From DASQGA01 sp035535315 (GTDB taxonomy: Bacteria; Actinomycetota; Thermoleophilia; Gaiellales; Gaiellaceae), in contig DATLQD010000192.1 of NCBI GenBank assembly GCA_035535315.1, forward strand, positions 1 to 25,984: 25,984 nt of DNA, given 5' to 3'. Each line of letters starts with the position of its first letter. Position 1 is the first letter of the stretch. The notes under the pieces are model-generated. The model was not told where the DNA came from. It made no database searches and saw nothing but the letters and a program-made list of their open reading frames with translations. The position numbers and the translations under genes are program-made. Below, piece by piece: positions 6,919 through 14,292 of the stretch.

Positions 6919-9660
6919 TCAGGCGGTTGCGAGGAGTTGCCCGAGCCGAACAGTGTGCTCTGGCAGCGCACCCTTTTCCAGCAGGCGCTCGAGCGCCGCG
7001 ACGCAGCGGGGACAGAACTGAGTATCAGTGCCCTGCCGGAGCTCCTGGATTGCTTCGTCTGCGGGTCGGGCGGCGCGGTAGATGCGGGTGGTGAGCATGG
7101 AGTCGAGGGCGTCGGCGACGTGGATGATGCGGGCGCCGAGAGGAATCTCCTCTCCGACGAGACCGTCCGGGTACCCGGTCCCGTCCCACCGCTCGTGATG
7201 GTGGCGGATGGCCGGCACGGCATCGTTCAGGAAGCCGAGCCGGTCGATGATGCGCGCACCTTCGTCGGCGTGGCGCTGCATGAGCGCCCACTCGCCGGTC
7301 GTCAGGCTTGCCGGCTTCAGGAGAATGGCGTCGGGCACGGCCAGCTTCCCGATGTCATGGAAGAGCGCGGCGTGACCCAGGAGGTCGAGCTCGGGCCTCG
7401 AGAGCCGGAGCTCCCGCCCAATCGAGAGGGCGAGCTGCTGGACGCGACGCGAGTGGCCGGCCGTATACGCGTCGCGGGCGTCAACGGTGGCAGAGAGACT
7501 CTCCATGGCTGCAGTAGAGCGTTCGCGCAGGAGACGGTTCGCCTGCTCGAGCGAAGCGTTCTGGCTTCTGATCGTCTCCGCTGCCTCACGGAGCTTGGAG
7601 GTGCTCTTCTGCGTGTGAGTCAGGTACGCAGCCATCGTCTTCCGCATCAGGAGAAGCGGCAGTACGAAGACTGCGAGGCTGTACAGCCCGATCGCCTCAT
7701 AGGCCAGGGCGATGGCGCCTGCAACAGCTCCGAAAGCGACGTAGTGCGGGAGGAGCCAGGAGAAGCGCTCGTTCCAGACGGCTCGCCACCGTTCGTGGCC
7801 CTCGATCGCCATGGCACCGCTGGTCAGACCGGTGTTGACGATGAAGTACGTGCCGCCGGCGACCAGGCCTGCAAAGGCGGTGAAGAGTGCGGCCAGCTTC
7901 CCGTTCGACCACCCGTCGCCGATCGCGAAGACGCCGGCTGCGGTCAGAGACGCGAGGCAGAGCGCGCCGATGTTGTAGAGGACGTAGTGAACGGCCGGCC
8001 GGCTCGCGCTCCAGGCCACGACGGCCATCGTCACGGCGAGGGGCAAGGCAGCGCGCGGCCCGAAGAGCGCGACGCCTGCGAGCGCACCCACGGCGCTCAC
8101 CGAGATGGATCCGCCCTCGAGCTCGAGCGCGAGCGCCTGCCCGATCGCGACGGCGACCAGGACGGCGATCAGACCCGGGATCTCGCCGAAGCCGTCCGCG
8201 ACCAGGGCGAGCAGTCCGAGGCCGATGCCTGTGACGCTGACTAGCGCAACGACAGCCGCGAGCGGTCGGGAGAGAGCCAGGAAGCGGGGACCGGCCGTGA
8301 TGTGGCGTCGAGCCTCCTCCTGGCGGCGCTCCTGCTCCGGCACGATCGGCATGGCGCGCGGAGCGGGCGCCGCGAACTCGGGACCCTCCGGGACCGTGGC
8401 GAGTCTGGCGCTTCGCTCCGCTGGGATCAGAAGAGGCTCAGAGCTCGCTCCGAGAGCGCGGTTTCGTCCCTGCAGCTTGGCACGATAGACCGCGAGGTCT
8501 GCCTGGTGGATCAGCTCGTTGACGTCGGAACCATCCTTTGGGAAGGTCGCAATGCCCAGCGACACGGTCGCTTTGATCGGCTCGTTCGAGGTCTCGACCT
8601 CGAAGCGGGCTGCGGCCACCCCCCGCCGGATGCGCTCGGCGATCTCGAGCGCCTGCTCGGGGCCCGTCTCGGGCAGGAGGATCGCGAACTCCTCGCCGCC
8701 GAAGCGCGCAGGCACGTCGTACTCGCGAAGCTGCATGCGGAAGATGTCCGCCACGCCTTTCAGGACTGCGTCGCCCGCGAGGTGCCCGTAGGCGTTGTTG
8801 ATGTCCCGGAGGAGATCGAGATCGGCCATGATCACGGTCATCGGGCGCTGAAAGCGCTCCGCGCGGGTGAGCTCCTCCCGGAGCTCCGAGGCGAAGTGCC
8901 GCGCGTTGAAGAGCCCTGTCTTCGGATCGACGCGAGCTTCCTCCTGGAGAGCCGGCACGCTGAGCGAGCGGTGGACAAGGAGGAGAGGAGCGACCGCGAA
9001 CGCGATCAGCCATGGATTGACGTGCCAGAAGGCCGCCACCGCGACCCCGAGGCAGGCGAGGACCGAGTCGGTGGTCAGCGATTCGAAGGTGAAGATCGAG
9101 AGTGGGCTGTGACCGCGCGCGAGGTGCAGCATGATCGCGAAACCGACCTGGTTGACGAGCACGAAGACCAGAGCCGCGAGCGCACCGGTGAGAGCCAAGG
9201 AGAGCCGCGGATCTCGGATCGGCGAGTTGTCCGAGAAGAAATGAACGGCGCCCCAGGTCGCCATCAGCGCGACCGTGAAGTTCAGGATGTTGAACGTCTG
9301 GATGTACCAGGGGTACCGAGTCTTGAGCCAGTCCGGGATGTGTGACACGAGCGCGAGCAGAGCCACGAACTCGGGCGGCAAGAGGAGCGCACCGGCAACG
9401 TAGAAGATCGCGGTGGTGTGGTAGATCTGGTTCCTCGTCGTAGTGACGACGAAGAGCTGCGCGAGGCTCGCTGCGACGACGACCACCAGGAAGGTTCCCC
9501 ACCCTCCCGTCTGCGTGTCGAGATCAAGCACGGGGGGCACGGCAACCGCGAGCGCCACAAGGGCCACCAGACCCATGAAGGTCTTGGCGCGCGGCGGGAA
9601 GTCACCCCGCTTGCCCTCAGGGGCGACGGAGTGCGTCGGAAGCTGAGTGACTTCTTCCAT
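6919..9660 (-). CDS. Membrane GGDEF + HD-GYP cyclic-di-GMP enzyme with two membrane modules
   Basis: This 913-residue protein has, in order, a membrane module (about 27-235, six or seven hydrophobic spans), a GGDEF domain (about 245-402), a charged linker, a second membrane module (about 462-680), a short coiled coil (about 685-720) and an HD-GYP domain (about 725-895). The GGEEF active site is at 321-325 and an intact RxxD inhibitory site (R312, D315) lies five residues before it. The HD-GYP motifs are complete: H736, HDIGK at 768-772, H797 and HHERWDGTGYP at 821-831. It should therefore both make and break cyclic di-GMP in response to something sensed in the membrane. Odd points are the apparent duplication of the membrane module and CPRC at 883-886 where the family usually has QFDP. 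ATG 9660 has no clear Shine-Dalgarno sequence. Confidence 0.93.
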   Translation of the reverse strand: MEEVTQLPTHSVAPEGKRGDFPPRAKTFMGLVALVALAVAVPPVLDLDTQTGGWGTFLVVVVAASLAQLFVVTTTRNQIYHTTAIFYVAGALLLPPEFVALLALVSHIPDWLKTRYPWYIQTFNILNFTVALMATWGAVHFFSDNSPIRDPRLSLALTGALAALVFVLVNQVGFAIMLHLARGHSPLSIFTFESLTTDSVLACLGVAVAAFWHVNPWLIAFAVAPLLLVHRSLSVPALQEEARVDPKTGLFNARHFASELREELTRAERFQRPMTVIMADLDLLRDINNAYGHLAGDAVLKGVADIFRMQLREYDVPARFGGEEFAILLPETGPEQALEIAERIRRGVAAARFEVETSNEPIKATVSLGIATFPKDGSDVNELIHQADLAVYRAKLQGRNRALGASSEPLLIPAERSARLATVPEGPEFAAPAPRAMPIVPEQERRQEEARRHITAGPRFLALSRPLAAVVALVSVTGIGLGLLALVADGFGEIPGLIAVLVAVAIGQALALELEGGSISVSAVGALAGVALFGPRAALPLAVTMAVVAWSASRPAVHYVLYNIGALCLASLTAAGVFAIGDGWSNGKLAALFTAFAGLVAGGTYFIVNTGLTSGAMAIEGHERWRAVWNERFSWLLPHYVAFGAVAGAIALAYEAIGLYSLAVFVLPLLLMRKTMAAYLTHTQKSTSKLREAAETIRSQNASLEQANRLLRERSTAAMESLSATVDARDAYTAGHSRRVQQLALSIGRELRLSRPELDLLGHAALFHDIGKLAVPDAILLKPASLTTGEWALMQRHADEGARIIDRLGFLNDAVPAIRHHHERWDGTGYPDGLVGEEIPLGARIIHVADALDSMLTTRIYRAARPADEAIQELRQGTDTQFCPRCVAALERLLEKGALPEHTVRLGQLLATA

Positions 9661-9692
9661 CTACGTCGTTATCGACCGATGTGCTGGCGAGT

Positions 9693-9719
9693 GTGAGAGC
9701 TCTCGACTCTGTCTCTCAC
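9693..9719 (-). repeat. Inverted repeat GTGAGAG/CTCTCAC
   Basis: The 7-bp arms at 9693-9699 and 9713-9719 pair perfectly across 13 nt, with a GAGAGCTCTC palindrome at 9695-9704 inside. It sits 33-59 bp before the ATG of the GGDEF/HD-GYP gene, where an operator or leader hairpin could act. Confidence 0.4.
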
Positions 9720-9756
9720 GATCGCAGACGCCTGCTCGTGCCAACGCTCTCCTTCG

Positions 9757-9775
9757 CCGTGCATTTCGTGCACGG
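9757..9775 (-). repeat. Perfect 7-bp hairpin CCGTGCA/TGCACGG
   Basis: On the minus strand, CCGTGCA and TGCACGG enclose a CGAAA loop. The stem has no mismatch, and the same sequence could be a dyad operator site. It is about 97 bp upstream of the start codon at 9660. Confidence 0.45.
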
Positions 9776-9778
9776 GCC

Positions 9779-9794
9779 GCAGTTACGCAGTTAC
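9779..9794 (-). repeat. Tandem 8-mer direct repeat
   Basis: GCAGTTAC occurs twice head to tail on the plus strand (GTAACTGC twice on the minus strand), directly next to the imperfect palindrome GGGAACGTACGTCCC at about 9796-9810. Tandem 8-mers upstream of a gene are typical of binding sites for a dimeric or response-regulator protein. No known motif is recognised. Confidence 0.35.
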
Positions 9795-9827
9795 GGGGAA
9801 CGTACGTCCCGCACACGAGCGCCACGT

Positions 9828-9840
9828 CCCCCAATGGGGG
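9828..9840 (-). repeat. Short hairpin CCCCC-ATT-GGGGG
   Basis: Five perfect G-C pairs enclose a 3-nt loop. It is strong for its size but short, and can form on either strand. It is one of the series of inverted repeats upstream of the cyclic-di-GMP gene. Confidence 0.35.
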
Positions 9841-9850
9841 TACCGCATTC

Positions 9851-9882
9851 CGTTTCCACCCTTTCGGGGGAGGACAGAAACG
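9851..9882 (-). repeat. Two-part hairpin capped by a GAAA tetraloop
   Basis: On the minus strand, CGTTTC pairs with GAAACG (6 bp). Inside it, a C-rich arm pairs with GGG closing a GAAA loop, which is a GNRA tetraloop only on this strand. The strand-specific tetraloop favours a role in minus-strand RNA, that is, the transcript leading into the GGDEF/HD-GYP gene. Confidence 0.4.
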
Positions 9883-9924
9883 TCCCGCCGGGCGGTGGAG
9901 CCGGCCTGCTCCCGCTGTCAGAAG

Positions 9925-10062
9925 CTACGGGAGAAGAGTGCCGTCGACGACGGCCGCATCGTCAGGATCAGGATCGACCGTGGGGCCGGCCGGCTCGCTC
10001 GACGACGGCTCGCCAGGTGCCGGAGCCTCCTCGTCGAGGGATTACCTAAGGACGTGTCGGAG
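9925..10062 (-). other. Open, acidic Pro/Ser-rich frame following the subtilase stop
   Basis: Reading on in the subtilase frame past TGA (10065-10063) gives seven codons, a TAA, and then 37 open codons up to TAG at 9927-9925. These would encode an acidic, Pro/Ser-rich, linker-like peptide with segments such as DEEAPAPGEPSSSEPAGP and VDPDPDDAAVVDG. There is no start codon inside it. It could be a decayed C-terminal extension of the protease or chance reading of G+C-rich DNA. I do not call it a gene. Confidence 0.3.
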
Positions 10063-11934
10063 TCAGGCCGGGGGGAAGAGCGTGCCCCAGGCGGAGCCGG
10101 ACGCCGTGCCCCAGGCAGAGCCCCAGGCAGAGCCCCAAGCGGAGCCCCAAGCGTAGGTACCCCACGCCGTGCCCCAGGCGGAGCCCCAGGCCGAGCCCCA
10201 GGCGCTGCCCCAGGCCGTGCCCCAGGCCGTGCCGGTGGCCGTGGCGAGCGACTGGTCGCCGCCCCACAGCACCGAGCCCCAGGCCGAGCCCCAGGCATAT
10301 GAGCCCCAGGCCGAGCCCCAGGCCGAGCCCCAGGCTTGTCCTGCGGCCGACGAGCCCCAGGCGGTCGGATCCGCGATGACGGCCTTAGCCCAAGCTTCGG
10401 GGTTGAGGCTCTTCTTGCCACTTGGGTCGCTCCCGACGAAGGCGTTCATGGCCACGTTCGGATTGATCGGGGAGGTCACCCTGGAAGCTGAGTACGCGTC
10501 GAGTTCACCTGCGCCCGCAGCACCCTGCGGCGTGCCGGCTGCGACTGGATTTGCCGTCTGCATGAGCGCGCCCTTGACCTGGTCGGGTGTCCAGCCTGGG
10601 TGGCGTGCGAGGACCTGCGCCGCCGCGCCGGCAACCACGGGAGCGGCGAACGACGTGCCCGACAGCCGAAGATAGCCAGGGGAGACAAGATTGGCCGCGT
10701 AGGTCTGGGTGAGCACGGAGCCGATCGGGGCCGACGCGATCATGTACCGGCCGGGTGCGACGATGTCGGGCCGCGCGAAGCCGTCGTAACTCCGTCCATA
10801 CCCCGAGAAGGCTGCGACTGTGTCGTCACCGGTCACGCTCGTGTTCTTGGTCTCCGTCGCCCCGACGACGATGATGAAGGGATCGTTCGCAGGTGCGTAG
10901 TCCATCCGCACAGGCCCGCCGACATTGCCGGAAGCCGCGACGACGACCACACCGTTGAACCAGAGCTGCTCGAGCGCCTGGTCGAGAGGGTCGTTCACGA
11001 AGCTCGACGGTGATCCTGACAGGAGCGAGAGGTTGACCACGCGGATGCCGTAAGTGTCCTTGTTTGCGAGCACCCACTGGGCCGCGGCGACGACGTCGGA
11101 GACCAGGGATTCGTTGTTTGCGTTCGCAGTCCTGATCGACACGATGTCAGATTCGGGGGCCGCTCCGGCGTACTGGTTCGGCCAAACGGTGCCTGCACCC
11201 GCAGCGAGCCCAGCGACCATAGTTCCATGCCCAAACTGGTCTCCTAGAGCGAGGGGATCGAGCGACGAGAGGTTGACCTGCTTCACGACCCGTCCGGTGA
11301 AGTCCAGCTTCGTCCGGTCGATGCCCGAATCGATGATCGCGATCGTCGGCGTGTTTTTGGCACCGGCTCCGCTCCAGAGCTGGTCGACACCGGTTGTTTG
11401 TGCCCAGAGATTCGGATCTCGCGAGTACGTCGCGGTTCCGACCATGCGCGAGTCGCGCGTGATCGATTCCACGTAGGGGCTCTTGGCGAGTGCCAGCAGG
11501 TGGCCGCCCGTCAGGGTCACTGCGGCGCCCGTGATGATACCGAGCCGCTTTCGAAGCGTTCCCTTGGCCTTGACGGCGCTCTCGAGTGAACGTTGTGTGC
11601 TCGAGCCCTGGACGACGACGCGGAACTTCCTCCCCGGATGAGCTCTTGCGTCAGCGCGTAGGGTCGGGTCGACGAACGTTACAGCCACGCCCTGAGCGTC
11701 CGGGCCTTTGCCTCCCTGGCCTTGACTTCCCTGCCCGGGCGAGCTGGCGGGCCTCTTCTCGGCGGTCGCGGCAACCGGAACGGCGGTCAGGGCGACGAGA
11801 GCGATGAGAAGGGTCGCGAAGCCGCGGCCTCCCTTGCCCCAGAGCGCGCTTGAGCGCGAATCGCCGCCCGAGCCCTTGCCCCAGAGGGCGCTCGACCGAA
11901 TCTGGTTCTTCTCCGAATCAGGGTTGTGCCGCAA
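10063..11934 (-). CDS. Secreted subtilisin-like (S8) serine protease with AWGS-repeat tail
   Basis: This is a 623-residue protein, numbered from the TTG at 11934. Residues 13-35 carry two RSSALWGKG motifs. Residues 39-57 are a hydrophobic signal segment ending VAATA. Residues 80-170 resemble an I9-type propeptide. The subtilase domain spans about 175-490, with Asp202 (IAIIDSGID), His236 (FGHGTMVAG), Asn337 (AASGN) and Ser428 (LSGTSFAAP), a complete catalytic set. From about 525 to 619 the chain is a run of AWGS/AWGT tetrapeptides. It should be exported and cleave protein outside the membrane. TTG 11934 was chosen because GGAGAAGGG lies nine nt upstream; another in-frame TTG at 11994 would add 20 residues. 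Its partners and substrate are unknown. Confidence 0.88.
   Translation of the reverse strand: MRHNPDSEKNQIRSSALWGKGSGGDSRSSALWGKGGRGFATLLIALVALTAVPVAATAEKRPASSPGQGSQGQGGKGPDAQGVAVTFVDPTLRADARAHPGRKFRVVVQGSSTQRSLESAVKAKGTLRKRLGIITGAAVTLTGGHLLALAKSPYVESITRDSRMVGTATYSRDPNLWAQTTGVDQLWSGAGAKNTPTIAIIDSGIDRTKLDFTGRVVKQVNLSSLDPLALGDQFGHGTMVAGLAAGAGTVWPNQYAGAAPESDIVSIRTANANNESLVSDVVAAAQWVLANKDTYGIRVVNLSLLSGSPSSFVNDPLDQALEQLWFNGVVVVAASGNVGGPVRMDYAPANDPFIIVVGATETKNTSVTGDDTVAAFSGYGRSYDGFARPDIVAPGRYMIASAPIGSVLTQTYAANLVSPGYLRLSGTSFAAPVVAGAAAQVLARHPGWTPDQVKGALMQTANPVAAGTPQGAAGAGELDAYSASRVTSPINPNVAMNAFVGSDPSGKKSLNPEAWAKAVIADPTAWGSSAAGQAWGSAWGSAWGSYAWGSAWGSVLWGGDQSLATATGTAWGTAWGSAWGSAWGSAWGTAWGTYAWGSAWGSAWGSAWGTASGSAWGTLFPPA
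10078..10362 (-). repeat. 12-bp tandem repeats encoding the AWGS/AWGT tail
   Basis: About 18 copies of a 12-bp unit (GCCTGGGGC plus a Ser or Thr codon) occur in two blocks separated by a non-repeat spacer (VLWGG...TATG). One unit is degenerate (ASGS, Trp changed to Ser) and two carry an inserted Tyr codon. The sequence is nearly identical between units, so copy number can change by slippage or unequal recombination. It is coding sequence, not a CRISPR array. Confidence 0.85.
11830..11898 (-). repeat. Duplicated RSSALWGKG coding segment
   Basis: Two 27-bp segments, 11872-11898 and 11830-11856, each encode RSSALWGKG, 14 residues apart, just before the signal segment of the subtilase. The LWGKG core resembles the C-terminal AWGS units, so the two ends of the protein carry related WG motifs. 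Confidence 0.6.
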
Positions 11935-11943
11935 GAGGTGGTT

Positions 11944-11952
11944 CCCTTCTCC
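11944..11952 (-). promoter_or_regulatory. Shine-Dalgarno GGAGAAGGG deciding the subtilase start
   Basis: This purine-rich site lies nine nt before the TTG at 11934 and is the best ribosome-binding site in the region. The upstream in-frame TTG at 11994 has none. It supports the shorter protein. Confidence 0.5.
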
Positions 11953-12070
11953 GTCGCTTGGACGGCCGCAGTGGAAGGTGTTCGCAGACCGCAAACTAGG
12001 CTGGTCCCGCGCTTCCTTCGTCCCCCTTTTGCGTGAGAGGCGGCGCAGTTCCCCCTTCGGAGGGAGTCTC

Positions 12071-12076
12071 TAGACT
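12071..12076 (+). promoter_or_regulatory. Candidate -10 box (TAGACT) for murT-gatD
   Basis: TAGACT fits TAnnnT and ends six nt before the GTG at 12083, so transcription could start at or next to the start codon (a leaderless mRNA). A GGAGGGAG at 12057-12064 is too far upstream (about 18 nt) to be a normal ribosome-binding site. The -35 candidate (TTCCCC) is poor. The hexamer is also one arm of an AGTCT/AGACT inverted repeat at 12065-12076. Confidence 0.3.
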
Positions 12077-12082
12077 GACTTC

Positions 12083-13447
12083 GTGCGCCTGGCACTCGAG
12101 ATCGCGCTCGCCCGCACGGCGGGCCGGCTCTCCCGACTGGCCGCACGCGGAGGCGGAACCACGCTGCCGGGGAAGATTCTCGCGCGGATCGACGCGGACG
12201 CTATCTCTACGCTCGCGGGTCGTCTCCCCGAAGGTGCCGCGCTGATTTCCGCGACCAACGGAAAGACTACGACCGCCTCCATGGCCGCCGAGATTCTCGG
12301 ACGGCGCTTCCGCCTCGCCCACAACCGCGCCGGAGCCAACCTCGTGTCTGGGGTCGCCTCGACGCTCCTCGAGACAAAGGGTGCCGCCCTAGGGCTCTTC
12401 GAGGTCGACGAAGGTGCATTTCCCGAGATCGCCCGTCAGGTCAGGCCGCGCGCTGTCTGCCTCGCAAACCTCTTTCGCGACCAGCTCGATCGCTACGGCG
12501 AGCTCGAGATCATCGCGGAGCGCTGGCGAGGTGCCGTTGAGGCGCTGCCAGAGTCGGCCATCGTGGTCGTGAACGCCGATGATCCACTCCTGGCCAGTCT
12601 GACCTCGGCACGGCCACGCGTCCTTCACTTCGGCCTCGACGATCCGAGAGTCGCCCGGGAGCGTCTCCCCCACGCCGCAGATTCCAAGTACTGCGTCGCT
12701 TGTGGCGCCCCCTATGTCTACGCAGCCGCGTACGTGGGCCACCTCGGCGAGTTTCGCTGCCCGGGCTGCGGTAACGCACGGCCAACACTGGATGTGGCCG
12801 CGCGAGATGTTCGGCTGGATGGGCTCGAGAGTGCATCGTTCACGCTCGTGACGCCCGCAGGTAACCGCCTCGTGAACGTCCGCCTCCCTGGTCTCTACAA
12901 CGTCTACAACGCGCTTGCCGCAAGCGCTCTCTCACTCGCGCTGGGCGCCGGCCTGGACGACATCGAGGCGGGTCTCGCGCGGTTTCGCGCCGCGTTCGGC
13001 CGCTTCGAGCGCATTCAGATGGGCGACCGCGCCGCGCTCATGCTGCTCATCAAGAATCCTGCCGGCGCGAATGAGGCGGTGCGAACCCTCGTCGCCGGGG
13101 GCCCGCCCCGGCATGCAGTTATCGCTCTGAACGACGAGATCGCGGACGGCCGTGACGTCTCGTGGATCTGGGACGTCGACTTCGAGCCGCTCCTCGCCGG
13201 GCTCGAGACCCTCGTTGCCAGCGGCTCACGTGCCGAAGAGCTTGCGCTCCGGTTCAAGTACGGCGGACTAGAGGCCGAGCGCATCGAGCTCCTGCCTGAC
13301 CTTACGCGGGCACTCGATCGTGGGCTCGAGTTGACGGGGCCGGCTGGAGAGCTGGCCGTCCTACCGACGTACACCGCCATGCTCGCCTTCCGGAAGATCA
13401 TCGGAGATCGGGGCCTCGTGCGCCCCTACTGGGAGGCAGCGGCGTGA
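12083..13447 (+). CDS. murT: Lipid II isoglutaminyl synthase, MurT subunit
   Basis: This 454-residue Mur-ligase-family protein partners GatD to amidate the alpha-carboxylate of D-Glu in lipid II, giving D-isoglutamine. The ATP loop is ATNGKTTT at 57-64. A MurT-specific four-cysteine zinc ribbon is inserted at 204-229 (CVAC ... CPGC; C204, C207, C226, C229). The Mur-ligase central domain follows. The C-terminal DUF1727 domain has IKNPAGANE at 323-331 and LNDEIADGRDVSWIWDVDFE at 349-368. The length is typical. The GTG start is close to a -10-like box, so a leaderless mRNA is possible. The stop overlaps the gatD start by four bases, which suggests translational coupling and matches the heterodimer. 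Confidence 0.95.
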   Translation: MRLALEIALARTAGRLSRLAARGGGTTLPGKILARIDADAISTLAGRLPEGAALISATNGKTTTASMAAEILGRRFRLAHNRAGANLVSGVASTLLETKGAALGLFEVDEGAFPEIARQVRPRAVCLANLFRDQLDRYGELEIIAERWRGAVEALPESAIVVVNADDPLLASLTSARPRVLHFGLDDPRVARERLPHAADSKYCVACGAPYVYAAAYVGHLGEFRCPGCGNARPTLDVAARDVRLDGLESASFTLVTPAGNRLVNVRLPGLYNVYNALAASALSLALGAGLDDIEAGLARFRAAFGRFERIQMGDRAALMLLIKNPAGANEAVRTLVAGGPPRHAVIALNDEIADGRDVSWIWDVDFEPLLAGLETLVASGSRAEELALRFKYGGLEAERIELLPDLTRALDRGLELTGPAGELAVLPTYTAMLAFRKIIGDRGLVRPYWEAAA

Positions 13448-14196
13448 AGATCGTCGTCGGACATCTCTATCCGGACCACCTGAACATCTACGCCGACCGC
13501 GGAAACATGGCAGTCCTGGCACGCCGGGCCGGATGGCGCGGAATCGACCTGGAGGTCTGCGGGATCGGTCCAGGGCAGGCGGTCGATCCGGCGGCCTACG
13601 ACCTGCTCTACATCGGGGGAGGACAGGACCGCGAGCAGGCTCTGATCGCCCCCGACCTGGCCGGGCATGCCGAGGACATCGAAGAGGCGCTGGCGGGGGG
13701 AGCGGCGCTTCTCGCTGTCTGCGGGGGCTACCAGCTCCTGGGCCGGTCGTATCTCGACCGTTCGGGCGAGGAGCTTCCAGGCGCCGGTGTCTTCGACCTG
13801 TGGACGGTTGCCGGAGAGCGCCGGATGATCGGCGACGTCCTGCTCGACTGCGAGCTCGAGCCCGGGGAACGGCGGACACTTGCCGGGTTCGAGAACCACG
13901 CCGGTCGGACGATCCTCGGCGACGGAGCGGTGCCTCTGGGGCGCGTCGTCGCAGGATTCGGAAACGACGGCGAGAGCGGGTACGAAGGCTGCCGTCGCGG
14001 GCGGGCGCTCGGGACCTACCTGCACGGGCCGCTGCTCCCGCGGAACCCCTGGCTCGCCGACTGGCTCCTGGCGCAGGCGCTGGCACGGAAGACCGGTGAG
14101 CCTCCGAATCTCGATCCGCTGCCGGACGAGCTGGAGGAGCGAGCACAGCGAGTCGCGGCCGATCGTGCCCGCGAGCGCGGCGGGCGCTGGCAGTAG
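13444..14196 (+). CDS. gatD: Lipid II isoglutaminyl synthase, glutaminase subunit GatD
   Basis: This 250-residue CobB/CobQ-like class I glutamine amidotransferase supplies ammonia to MurT. The nucleophile elbow AVCGGYQLLG places the catalytic Cys at 93. The catalytic His is H194 in GTYLHGPLLPRNP. The N-terminus KIVVGHLYPDHLNIYADRGN is the family hallmark. The GTG start overlaps the murT stop as GTGA. Amidated D-Glu is usually needed for efficient cross-linking by transpeptidases in Gram-positive envelopes, so the pair points to a monoderm-type wall. The gene ends at 14196, convergent with the Nudix gene, with a 96-bp gap. Confidence 0.95.
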   Translation: MKIVVGHLYPDHLNIYADRGNMAVLARRAGWRGIDLEVCGIGPGQAVDPAAYDLLYIGGGQDREQALIAPDLAGHAEDIEEALAGGAALLAVCGGYQLLGRSYLDRSGEELPGAGVFDLWTVAGERRMIGDVLLDCELEPGERRTLAGFENHAGRTILGDGAVPLGRVVAGFGNDGESGYEGCRRGRALGTYLHGPLLPRNPWLADWLLAQALARKTGEPPNLDPLPDELEERAQRVAADRARERGGRWQ

Positions 14197-14277
14197 CCGT
14201 AGCGCCGGGCCAACCGTCACAGGTGGACCCAGCCTCCTCCCTCTTTAGATGCTAGTGGCGAAGGCCGCGTGCGTGGT

Positions 14278-14290
14278 GCGCAATCTGCGC
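14278..14290. terminator. Small hairpin in the convergent gap after gatD
   Basis: GCGCA (14278-14282) and TGCGC (14286-14290) pair across ATC in the 96-bp gap between the convergent gatD and Nudix genes. The stem is short and lacks a U-tract, and it lies right at the Nudix stop. It is the best terminator candidate in the gap but weak. Confidence 0.22.
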
Positions 14291-14292
14291 CA

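Larger units (their letters stand above)
9661..10062. other. 402-bp non-coding region rich in inverted repeats
   Basis: This is the gap between the stop of the subtilase gene and the start of the cyclic-di-GMP gene, both on the minus strand. I find no convincing gene in it. The half nearest the cyclic-di-GMP gene holds four inverted repeats and a tandem 8-mer (listed separately), suggesting operators or a structured 5' leader. The half nearest the subtilase is the in-frame tail described at 9925-10062, plus short palindromes such as the GCCGGCCGGC near 9985. No terminator with a U-tract is present. I compared it with the class I and II cyclic-di-GMP riboswitch cores and found no match. Confidence 0.6.

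Noticed and set aside
6937..9345. Long plus-strand open frames opposite the GGDEF/HD-GYP gene
   Set aside because: They are antisense to a protein with complete GGDEF and HD-GYP motifs, encode low-complexity charged sequence, and are expected from G+C-rich codon bias.
9661..9900. Cyclic-di-GMP riboswitch upstream of the GGDEF/HD-GYP gene
   Set aside because: The position is suggestive and a GAAA-capped stem exists, but the conserved GCAAA/GGNCUA-type core and receptor of class I, and the pseudoknot pattern of class II, are not visible.
10078..10362. CRISPR-like array of short direct repeats
   Set aside because: The unit is 12 bp with no spacers and reads in frame as AWGS/AWGT at the end of an intact protease.
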